22,231 nt of DNA from Oppiella nova (Eukaryota; Arthropoda; Arachnida; Sarcoptiformes; Oppiidae): contig CAJPVJ010000238.1 of assembly GCA_905397405.1 (NCBI GenBank), positions 1-22,231 of the forward strand, in the 5' to 3' direction. The notes below the pieces were generated by a model. It was not told where the DNA came from, did not search any database, and was given only the letters and a program-made list of their open reading frames with translations. Positions 1 to 9,795 of the stretch are shown here, piece by piece. A program made the position numbers and the translations under genes. Each line of letters starts with the position of its first letter. Position 1 is the stretch's first letter.

Positions 1-121
1 GTATTATATTATACAGTATAGAAAAGTGAACAATTTCTATAATACCATAAAAAGTAATCAAACTTTTTTGAAATAGAAAGATTTGCGACTAAATAGTAAT
101 AAATTTTGTCGTTTTAATTGC

Positions 122-163
122 AGAGAGAGAGAGAGAGAGAGAGCAAGAGAGAGAGAGAGAGAG
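122..163. repeat. (GA)n microsatellite with one interruption
   Basis: About 20 GA units, broken once by CAA near 144-146. On the muscleblind transcript strand this reads as a CU-rich pyrimidine tract. Confidence 0.95.
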
Positions 164-762
164 AACGGGATGTTTACAAAGTTTGGAAATATATAAAGTA
201 TGAGAGAATGAATTACTTTTGGCTAACGAGTCAGACATGGCTTATATTCACAAATTCTGTTTCTTCCCTTATATTTGGTTTGAGATTCAAATGAAAGGAA
301 AATGATGTAAAAGAGCAGACATAGAGCACAGAGAGCTCAGGCGTCTCTATATTTATAACACTAACAACACCTACGAGTAAACTGACGAATGTTTTCTAAA
401 CTTATATTGCTTTACAAAGTATTATAAGTTACGGTATATTAAATATCCTTATATTTGTTTATGAGATATAACTTTAGATTAGACTTCAAATACATAATAG
501 TATAGGCTTTCAATTAGTTAATAGGTGTGATAATAGCACATGTATTTCATATATTCATAACAATACTGTGTTACGACTTGATTGGAAATGATATTCACTT
601 TTCAATTTTCCAAAAGCATTATTTTTAATTAATCTCCAATAATAAAGTGAATATTAAAACTACATTGTACAGTACACTGTACTATCTAATAATTTCAATT
701 CGATTGATGTCAACACAAAATATTCAGTATATCTGTACTACAGATTCTGTCTGTATGTCTGC

Positions 763-1037
763 ATCTAATAATCAATTTGATACCATGTCTTGAGAATTAC
801 TAAATTCTGTAAATATGTTTAAAATAAATTTAAAACTAAAGGATTGGATAAATGGAAGAAATAATGTAAAAGTATTATCAGTGATATTACAGTGTATTTN
901 ATCTAATAATCAATTTGATACCATGTCTTGAGAATTACTAAATTCTGTAAATATGTTTAAAATAAATTTAAAACTAAAGGATTGGATAAATGGAAGAAAT
1001 AATGTAAAAGTATTATCAGTGATATTACAGTGTATTT
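763..1037. repeat. Identical 137-bp direct repeat around a single N
   Basis: Bases 763-899 and 901-1037 are identical over 137 bp and are separated only by the one ambiguous base at 900. The simplest reading is two contig ends that overlap but were joined by a gap character instead of being merged. It should be treated as one copy until checked. Confidence 0.9.
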
Positions 1038-1145
1038 TACGGATAAATTGAGATCAATCCCAAGTGTGAGGGCGCGGGCTGTTTATAGACTGCAAAATAT
1101 ATTACCGGTATATTATTTAACAAAATATACAATACATAAAAAGCA

Positions 1146-1164
1146 GGGGTGGGGCGGGTGGGGG
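1146..1164 (+). other. G-quadruplex motif
   Basis: Four G runs of 4, 4, 3 and 5 are separated by single-base loops T, C and T. One-base loops favour very stable parallel quadruplexes. It lies in the muscleblind intron on the strand opposite to the transcript, so it could form in the DNA template strand and not in the RNA. Confidence 0.75.
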
Positions 1165-1586
1165 TCGCACAGAGAAAGTGAGAATTGAATTGCAAACAAA
1201 TGGAAGGCTATATGAAAATTCCAAGCGACAAATGTTTTCATATCTACTGTAATATGATTAACATACGCTTATATACCATAGTAATCATATACTATACTGC
1301 GGTATAAAATATCTATAAACTTGATAATAAAAACTAATGTGTCGTAAATTCAAAATAATTTTAAGGTGCAATGATTACACTGTAATCTATACACAGTGTG
1401 TGTTTGTGTGAGAAATATATGATCTGTGAGCTAACACATAAAACCACTACAAAAACTATAACATATTTATAATCATTTCTATGATTACAAATTTACTTGT
1501 TTTTATGATTTAGAAATATAAACTTATAGTAAAGGTATGATTGATTGAGATAGTGATGGGAATGGAGTGAAAGTAATGGGACTAAC

Positions 1587-1992
1587 CATTGGTATTTGAC
1601 TCGTAAGGACGGTCTGGAGAGGCATTTGTTGGAGTAAAGCATTCTTGAGAGCCAAATGGTTGCGACCGTTAATCAGGAGCTGGTCTTTGAGGTGTTGTGG
1701 CGGATGAAAGTACTTACAGGGAGGCTTCTCACGGTTACACCGACCCTACCAGTGGACAAATGGGTTAGCACTAGAGTAGATATGTTTTGTGGGTAGCGTA
1801 TGTCTAGAATACCTTGATGGAGTCGTAGCAGGCGATGACCCTGCCATTCTGGACCTCGACATTGTTGGTGGGGTGTGCGAACTTGCATTCGTGGTCAGGA
1901 CGGGTGCACTTATTTCGTTGATATTCGCGGCACACTTCCAACTGCAGCCAACGCGAGTCCTTAACGTTAGCCAAACTGTTAACCATTGCCAT
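1587..1992 (-). CDS. mbl: Muscleblind (MBNL-type) splicing regulator, first two coding exons, partial
   Basis: Muscleblind is a nuclear and cytoplasmic RNA-binding protein that controls alternative splicing through CCCH zinc fingers. Exon A is 1813-1992: ATG at 1992, with an in-frame TGA at 1999-2001 just upstream, starting [20 protein letters not shown] and carrying the first CCCH finger (CREYQRNKC, then CKFAH). It ends at DSIK before GTATTC. Exon B is 1587-1745 after TAG and continues in phase 0 with [20 protein letters not shown], the second finger, then the conserved [17 protein letters not shown] segment. It ends at ATG before GTTAGT. The intron between them is 67 nt. The 60 plus 53 residues match the MBNL N-terminus closely. 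Later exons lie beyond the left edge. Exon B is supported by frame, splice sites and family similarity. Family assignment is very secure. Confidence 0.95.
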
Positions 1993-3399
1993 AACCAATC
2001 ACTAGATCAACAGATGAGACTGAGCTCCCAGTGCTCGATAGGCACCAGTCGTCAAACTCTTGGATGGATTCGTGTGATAGCAGAGAATAAAGTAAAAACG
2101 TTTAGACCACCAGAGATACCACCCATGCGTCAGATGGTGGCCAATATGGCAATTGAATTGATTTGAGACACTCCGGTGACACTGAGGCACTCAATGAGGC
2201 GGACGTTCCCTACAGTCGTCTCTCTGCCGCTTTAACCAACACTTGTCTCACTGCAAGAATACATCAATTATTGGCCAGAGAAGGGGTAATCAAAGTGTCA
2301 TGAAATTCGCGTATTCAATATCCACTCATTCAAAGCATCTCTAATTCTGGGTTTTCGACAAAATTATGTTTATTTTAAAATTCAAAAACTGTGAAAACTT
2401 TTTTATACATTTGCTCTTTTTCACAAACTTCTTATTGCTTTCATTTAAAAATATCTCAAAGACTTATTTAACTTAAATTTAACTCAAAACCTCTAAAAGC
2501 TATCAATTTTAATCAAAAACAAAATCTCTAACTCTTGTCACCAAAAATAATCACAAAAAAGTTTTTTAAGTTTTGCTCAATAGTTGTCTCTATTTCTATT
2601 GAAGACTTACAGTAAATAGGAATTAAACACAAGTATAACAAGCATATAATAAGATATATTATATTATATAACGAATGTATGATATAATTGGCCACAAATT
2701 CAAGCGTTATATGGACTCATTTGGCACTCAGCAGCACATCAATGCATAATCAACTTATGTTACAAATAATACACTTTATGAATATTAAATATAACACAAA
2801 CTCTATTATAGCTTACAGTTATATACTATTCATTGTACACTGTATTGCTCTACCAGTTAGTTGTCATTATTAAACTGATTAGAATAATAGCAGATATCAT
2901 ATAATAGAGTATGAGCTCAGCTCAGCTAACCTAACCTAACCTACCCTAACCTAACCTTGAGTTCCCATAACTGCATACAGTGTATGATATTCTCAATACT
3001 CAATGTTGAGCCCAACACACAATACTATTGCAAATTATTGAACACAATATCCAATTGAATATTCATTCACTACTTAATACTGTTATAATGTTTGACTGCA
3101 ATATTGTGTGACAATCGTATTACAGTGTAAATGCCATAACAGCACACATAGTCTTACATTCCCTTATAATCGCAATCAAATGCTTTTAATTTATAACTTA
3201 TTGTCGATTTCATGTCATTCTTAACAATCATTTGTTTATAACATTTGATCCCAAATACGGAAAGTGTGAAAGAGATATATATTTGGTTTGCATCTACTCT
3301 TAACTATCATTAAATATAATGATATAAAGTATGCAATACTGTAATCATTGCAGTGACCATACATTGTCTCATATAATATAACAAACATTGAAAGCATCG
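1993..3399 (-). other. Muscleblind 5' flank
   Basis: No coding gene is seen. Bases 1993 to about 2300 are less AT-rich than the rest and probably hold 5' untranslated sequence of muscleblind, since they lie directly upstream of its ATG. I could not fix a transcription start or a 5' UTR splice acceptor. From about 2300 to 3399 it is AT-rich spacer with one short telomere-like run. Confidence 0.4.
2926..2955. repeat. Interstitial telomere-like (CCTAA)n run
   Basis: Six CTAAC units, five perfect and one CTACC variant, equal the complement of the arthropod telomere repeat TTAGG. It lies inside unique sequence, so it is interstitial and not a chromosome end. Confidence 0.85.
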
Positions 3400-3465
3400 A
3401 CTAATTCACAACTAATTCAAAACTAATTCACAACTAATTCACAACTAATTCACAACTAATTCACA
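3400..3465. repeat. 11-bp minisatellite
   Basis: Six head-to-tail copies of ACTAATTCACA. Only the second copy differs, by one base. A degenerate seventh copy follows. Confidence 0.95.
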
Positions 3466-4936
3466 ACCAATTAATGGCCAATAAATCACTCGAAAGCACA
3501 TAAGTCTTGAGACCAACTGTCCATTCATTTAAAGCCAATTAATAAGACATACGATTCGCACAGACACTCCTTTAGATGCCATCCCTTTCCCATTGGCTTC
3601 ACTCGTGTCTAACAGTATTTTCGGTGACAATTGTCTTACTGTAAGCCAACAGTTGTCACAATCATATCAAGCAATGAGTCCATCGAAGGCACGCCGGAAG
3701 ATAAGCACAAGACATACAGACCGTAGCCTTAATGGACTGATCAACACAAGGGAAGTGTTGAGACAATCACACCATTAGTGTCTTTGCAAAGCTATACTCA
3801 AAAAGTGTCTTATAGTTGGTCTTAGGTCTGGCGTTAGAGATAACTCCTCGACCACTCGTAGAGATCGCATGCATTCATCCATTGCAGACATAAGACATAT
3901 GACTCACCCGATGGGTTGTGTCCACTCATTGATCACCACAGAGATGGTGCACACGAGGACTGGATGTAAGACTTGGCAGACCGTCACACATGTCATCCAC
4001 AGCTAATCCAATGCAATGCAGACCTCTATTAGTGTTATGTTTATGTGTTTGATGTGGTGTTCAGTACAGCATTCAATACACCATTCAATACACTGTACGA
4101 CACAAACACTGCATACGCTCTGCACTGCTCTCCCAATGCATTCAACACTCACTGCTGGAGCTGTGCTTTGGGTGTGGCCTTAAGGCACACTACTGTACAC
4201 TATTTGTGAACATCTCATACAACACCCCCGTAGCCCCCGTAGCACCCCTTTCACCACCGCATCCACCGAATTGTCACTTAACCTCACTTTTGGGTCACAT
4301 TCAGTCAAACCTTGTTTAAATAATTAAATAAACACACATTTCATACAATTTATCGCTAATCACAAACACTTGTTGTATTTAATCACAATATTTGACAATT
4401 AAAGTGATTTTATTCAACTTTCATAGTTTATATAGTTTAAGATACAGATAATCGATTTATTAAATACAGTAGAAAATACAATCGACAATGATTTCACTTA
4501 TTTCTACAATACTTGTTTAACATTGAAACATTATTATAATAAAACAGTTCACATATAATTTTAAGACATTTTTTGGCACTTCTTTATTAGCTATAAGTTT
4601 GTCTCTTTGAGAATTGTCTTTCATACTAATTTGCAGACATTAGATAGTGAAGATCATACTATATAATATTACTTATCTATATTGTATTATTTAGATAATA
4701 TACTCCATTCTTATAATTTCCTTATTATTTTACGACAAAGTGTCTCAAATCAAGTAATATTCAAAATAAGTTTTTTAAAAGTTTTAAAAATAAGTGTGTA
4801 ATAAAGTTTTCTTATTGCTTACTGTCAAGCAATAAAATTGAAAGATTTCTATGTCTTCAGCAGTACTTTATTGCCACCAATTGGCTGGATGAGCCCAAAA
4901 GCTGTCAAAATATGGCTATTTTAGTAATAGACACAT

Positions 4937-5137
4937 TTTATATTGGTTGGTAGCATTTTAATTTAATAGTTTGTTTACTGAACATTCATCAATATTGGAA
5001 AATATTAATACAGATTCGCAAAATTTATTTAATTAACACTTAATTAAATTATAAATCGTAAATATTTATATTGGTTGGTAGCATTTTAATTTAATAGTTT
5101 GTTTACTGAACATTCATCAATATTGGAAAATATTAAT
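4937..5137. repeat. 73-bp direct repeat, 128 bp apart
   Basis: Bases 4937-5009 recur at 5065-5137 with no difference that I can see. The 55 bp between the copies is unrelated AT-rich sequence. Confidence 0.9.
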
Positions 5138-5790
5138 TGTCTAAGCGTTTTAAATAAATTAATTGTGAATTAATTTAATATTTAGCATTTAATATAAGTT
5201 TATATCATGTCATGTTATACAATTTTAATCGAATAAGGTTAATATCATGTAATATAAAAATAATTAATCAATTAGCTAACTTAACTATTAATAATATTCA
5301 GTTTAGACATTTAGTCTAATATAGTCTATTATATTCAGAATTTATATCCAAGTTTCTCACTTTTATTTAATATATACTAAACTTGCTAACATATCTACAG
5401 TAGAAGAATCTCTCCTATATATACTGATAATCCCGTATAAAGTTTATAATTATTAAAACTTAATGCATACAAAAAATTAATTATTATTTATTCTGTAGTA
5501 TATTCTTTTAATGTTCTATTAATTATATTTTTATATCTAATAAATAAATAATGAACAATTAGGTTTGTTTATAATGTTCATATATTTATTAGTGTTAACT
5601 ATAAGATTTTAAGTTCACATCAATTAAATTGAATTATTTTTGTAATGAAATCAGGATAATTTAACATATACTACTTATAAACTGATAGTCTTTTAACCGA
5701 TAGTAGAAATTTAAAAGAATATAAAAATTTATAGTACAAAGTAAATGATTGCATAAAATAAGTTCAAATAGTGAAATAGTATTGAATTGA

Positions 5791-5835
5791 ATTGGTTAAG
5801 TACATGATTTAACATCTGTTAGTTACTTAACCAAT
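5791..5835. repeat. Perfect 12-bp inverted repeat (hairpin)
   Basis: ATTGGTTAAGTA at 5791-5802 pairs with TACTTAACCAAT at 5824-5835 across a 21-base loop. There is no T run to suggest a Pol III end. Function unknown. Confidence 0.8.
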
Positions 5836-6188
5836 CTTCACAAACCAAACACCGATTGTCTGTGGGGTAGTGTCTTATAAGACATCAATTCACTAACCAG
5901 AGATTTCACATTGTGTATTATTGAATAAGAAGTCAATTCAAGTGTTGCGACAATTGATGCGGTATATTCAGTAAGTAATTAATGCTGTAAGAAAATTAAT
6001 AAATATTATTTTTTCAAAATATTTCTGTAGTAACTCATAAGTCATAATAACAGTACTTAAACTATATTAAATCTTAATGTCATCCCATATTACATATACA
6101 CGTCTATTAGAAAATGAGATTATTATTCAATTTTGTACTAATTATTCAGTCCTAATAGGCGTTTTTCAGGTGATAATTGGCTTTAATC

Positions 6189-7837
6189 TCATTTTATGAC
6201 AAGTTTTAAGTCTTTGTTTCCATATTTAGGATTATTCTCTTCAAACAATTCTTGTAAGCTTATGATGTATTTGTCGTGAAGATCATAGATCTGCTCATCA
6301 GTCGGCTCATCCACTTGTATCACATCAATTGGCTTTCCAACTAATTATAGATTAATTATTGTTTAAATGAGTTTCAAATATAGCTTGAATTATATAAACG
6401 ATTGGTTGTGACAAATACTGACCCACTGTTGTAATGGGTTTTCGGAAGGGAAGGTATCCCATGTTATACTGAAACACTCCTCGGCCTAAACATATATATC
6501 ATTTAATATGTAAATAATCATTATTTTGAGCAAATTTTTATGACAATTAATGCAAACCGTGAAACATAGGCGCAGAGAAACCCAGTACTTGTGTCAAATT
6601 AAGAACGCAAAACGCCTAGGCTCTGAAAAGGAGGAAAAGAAAAACGTAATTATTGAGTAAAAGTGGCTTTCTTTACTGGCCTTGATCACTACGCGATTAA
6701 CAACGTGTTATAATTACTATGAAATAATGTATATCATTGTATTCATGATAATATATACCCGTTCCTAAGGGCTAACTTTATAAAACCTTTTCGTTTGTTT
6801 AAAGTTAGTTTCAAAGTGTTGGGAACGGCATCTAAAGCCTCAACAGCTCCGCCAACCATTAGAACCAAAGCGTGTCCTTTACCTTCATTTCTAATCATAT
6901 AATAACATATAATTAATCTTAATTTTATTTATAAATTATAACTGTAATACTGTACTGTACTATATTCATATTAACATTACATTAAAATTATGAAACAATA
7001 AACTGTTTGTAAGGTAAATAACATAACATAAGATATTAAAAACTATGTTTCTAAAACTATGGAGATTTTGATAACGAATTTCACTGTATTAAATTTAACA
7101 TAGATAAAAATTTCATAATGAATTCTGTGTGGAGTTGTTGGTAAGGTATGAACCAAATCACCGTCTTGTCCGTGGACATCTAATCAAATATATTATAATA
7201 AATAAAATTAAGAATCAAGTATTCATAATTATTATAAATACTTTTATAAACTCATTGTCTAACCTGTCATTAAAAACATTTCTCTATTCAATGGGAGCCA
7301 AAACTGTCCCTCAAGTGTTAGTAAGTGTGGAGTAATTCCTTTGAAAGTCTGTGAAAAGCCGGTGCCTTCGGTCGCAAAATTACCGAAATATGAGAAACAA
7401 AGGATTCCGTGGGGATGACACCCGAAGATGTAGTTCTTATTCGGGTCTATATCTGCTGTTTTAATTAACTTGAGTGGGAAATAATTGGCGTAATGTCTCC
7501 AAAGAGCCCACTTTCGGACCCAATAATTAATTCGTCCTCCTTTTGAAAAATCAATATTTATATTAAAATTTTTAAAAATAATAACTATATTTATTATAAG
7601 AATAGTATAAGAATAAATCATACCTTGATTACACACATTTCGGTCAATGATAAGCCATAACATATATAAAAGAGTGACATAATAGTATTTAGTAAACAAC
7701 AGAATGAGTAAAATAATGAGTGATCCAGATCCAATGAATAAGAAGGAACTGCTATAATAGAGAACTGCGAGAGTTTGCAATCGTCTCTCAATAGGGATCA
7801 GAATGGGAGCGAATTGAATGCCAAATATTTTAACCAT
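6189..7837 (-). CDS. DGAT2: DGAT2/MOGAT-family acyltransferase, possibly broken
   Basis: The family makes di- or triacylglycerol from acyl-CoA at the ER and lipid droplets. Exons I can support: 7624-7837 (ATG at 7837; GIQFAPILIPIERRLQTLAV, then a hydrophobic membrane hairpin), 7264-7539 (HPHG active-site motif in IFGCHPHGILCFSYFG), 6759-6890 (LVLMVGGAVEAL to LALRNG), 6558-6615 (LTQVLGFSAPMFHG), 6423-6485 (RGVFQYNMGYLPFRKPITT) and 6189-6340 (C-terminus, stop at 6189). Junction phases agree from 6558 down and between the first two exons. Two joins fail. The short exon expected between 7264 and 6890 is only suggested near 7125-7179 (STDKTVIWF in one frame, SYLTNNSTQ in another). The segment expected after LALRNG with LVPxYSFGEN is absent from the 143-bp gap, and no acceptor restores phase. 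It is a pseudogene, an assembly error, or a gene with unseen exons. Whether the product is DGAT2 or MOGAT is not decided. Confidence 0.85.
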
Positions 7838-9795
7838 TTTTTAAAGATTATTGTAACATTTCATCAAATAATTAATTATATAGTGATTCATTGTCACGTT
7901 TATGTGGTATATATTTTAGTTACTAAATTCACTCTCTTACTTCCAGTAAATAAGATAGATCTCTACACACACTATATGGATCCAAGATAAATATTTGACT
8001 ATTGGTCACCGGAAGAAAGAGGAGTATGCATATCTATTTAAAGGGAGTTTAAGCGTTAATATAGTGCACAATATTTGAATACTTTAATTGATCGTAAAAT
8101 TGGAAATAAAATGTAAGAAAATGTGGTCATTATATCAAATCAGTGGTGAAACAGACTTTCAAATATACTGTATAATAAATTCACTGTTTCTACTGTTTCT
8201 AAAAGTTTAATAAACTTTATCAGCCATTCTTCCGGTGAAAATAAGCGCTTCATTTATTGACAAATTTAAACACAAAAATCTATTTCTAGTTTATCAAATA
8301 TTTATACTGTATGTTAAGAATTATATTAATAACTGTTAAGTTTAAACTATATCAGAGTAGTTTATTGTGATCTGAACATATTTCTAACTTGATTATTTGA
8401 ACTATGTTATTTGAACTCCAGAATTCTTAATACACTACACTTTTTATATCGATTTCATAGAATTTTGTTAAAAATAAATTTTATATTCTTAAAGAAATAA
8501 AAGATCAATCAACAATTGTGTACAATTATGTTCTAGGACCTAGAATCTAGAATCTAGGTCATATCAGTAGTTGTAATTTGAATATGTCATGAAATTAAAA
8601 ACGAAAACGTTTAGTAATTGATAGAAATGGCATTATTAGAGAAGCTCTCATATTAGTCCTAGTGTACCATGTTTGAGAGAAATTTACCTAATAAAATATC
8701 ATGGTTAGTTTAGGAATAAATGGAGTTCACAAACACAAATATTTTTACCATGCTTTTTGTCGACCAAAACTAATACCGGTATATTTCAATGTATTTTATA
8801 TACTCTTTTTGTAAACTTAACTGACACAGTTACCATGGTAGATTTTCATACAATAAAAAATATGTTTACAATCCACAAAGTAGGGGCTATAAATCCGTGA
8901 ATATAGGATGAGGATTGGATTATCCGTTTTGGAGTATTAAATTCTAATACGATAAAGATAGTTAGTTGTTCGAGTTATAAACAAACTACCCAGTTTAATT
9001 TACAGAAGTACCACTTCCATAAAATTCCATTTAAATCAACTATAAGATGCTTTTTATTTAGTTTTATTATGGTAGTTTTTAACTACTGTAAATTTTTGAA
9101 TAACTTTATAGGAAAAACATATAAGTAAAGTAATAAAGTAGTCAAATTAATACCGGTAAGATGTCATGTGTTAGCCAGTTGCTTTTGTTAATTGCATAAT
9201 GCTTTTATTACAATAATTATATTAAGTTTGAGAAATACATAATTTTAAAATAATAAAATTTTTGATTGTCTTGAAGACAAATTTAAGGCACTTTTCATCA
9301 ATAAATCTATTATTAACTAATAGTTATTTAGAGAACAAGTGTTTTTAAATATTAAACAAATGTACTATCTCAAAAAATATTGAAACAAATTTCAGTTAAT
9401 ATTTACAATCAATGCCAAGGCTTCGTGTGAACACGATTTAAGGATTTTTTAAACATAAAAGCAAATCATATGTATATCTAATTATAAAAATTAATTCCCA
9501 CTAAAATTAATGTACAGTACATTGAAAACTTTCAATCATAGCTCTCGTTTATACTCTGTATAATTACTTTGAGAGTATTTTAAAGTAGAAAAATCCCATT
9601 TATTTCTAAATTCCAAGTATTAATGCATAAAAGAATTCAATTGGTATTTGTTATACCGTTAATAAATTTGAAAATTAATGTATAATTAAGTTAACGAATG
9701 TGTGAATGAATAGAAATAAGGGCACAAATGGGTGGAGTATTGCAAATAGTGTAAAATGATTTGCATTATTAAATAGAGTACAGTATTGCATATAT
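7838..9795. other. Spacer between FARP 3' end and DGAT2-like 5' end
   Basis: No protein-coding gene or RNA gene was recognised. The left part, 7838 to about 8250, should contain the DGAT2-like promoter and holds two CCGGAAG-type sites. The rest is AT-rich, with two TACCGGTA palindromes at 8774 and 9151. Confidence 0.5.
8001..8017 (-). promoter_or_regulatory. Candidate DGAT2-like promoter element: CCAAT box next to ETS site
   Basis: On the gene strand this reads TTCTTCCGGTGACCAAT: an ETS-type core (CTTCCGGT) four bases from a CCAAT box, about 165 bases upstream of the ATG. The 12-base word TCACCGGAAGAA recurs inverted at 8227-8238. The motif families are known; use here is inferred. Confidence 0.35.

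Larger units (their letters stand above)
1..1586 (-). other. muscleblind intron (partial, runs off the left edge)
   Basis: On the minus strand this stretch follows the donor ATG|GTTAGT of the second muscleblind coding exon, so it should be the 5' part of a long intron. I found no further coding exon in it. It is AT-rich and holds a GA microsatellite, a 137-bp duplication around an N, and a G-quadruplex motif, each listed separately. Confidence 0.6.
3466..6188. other. Intergenic or far-upstream muscleblind sequence, no gene seen
   Basis: No reading frame here resembles a known protein. Bases about 3550-4290 are richer in G and C than the flanks and contain runs such as GTAGCCCCCGTAGCACCCC. 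This could be a non-coding first exon or promoter of muscleblind on the minus strand: a GTAAGA donor-like site follows 3640 on that strand. That is inference only. From about 4300 to 6188 the sequence is very AT-rich and holds a 73-bp direct repeat and a hairpin. Confidence 0.4.

Noticed and set aside
1673-1888. 71-codon minus-strand frame across the muscleblind exons
   Set aside because: It is out of frame with both CCCH exons and ignores the splice sites; the real exons are 1813-1992 and 1587-1745.
3400-3476. CRISPR-like array
   Set aside because: The 11-bp units are directly adjacent without spacers and the window is eukaryotic; this is a minisatellite.
4215-4255. Second G-quadruplex on the minus strand
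   Set aside because: Only three runs of four or more G are present, so the usual four-run pattern is not met.
8006-8238. Possible MITE bounded by 12-bp inverted ends
   Set aside because: Similarity stops after 12 bp, no target-site duplication is visible and no second copy exists here. Paired binding sites are the simpler reading.
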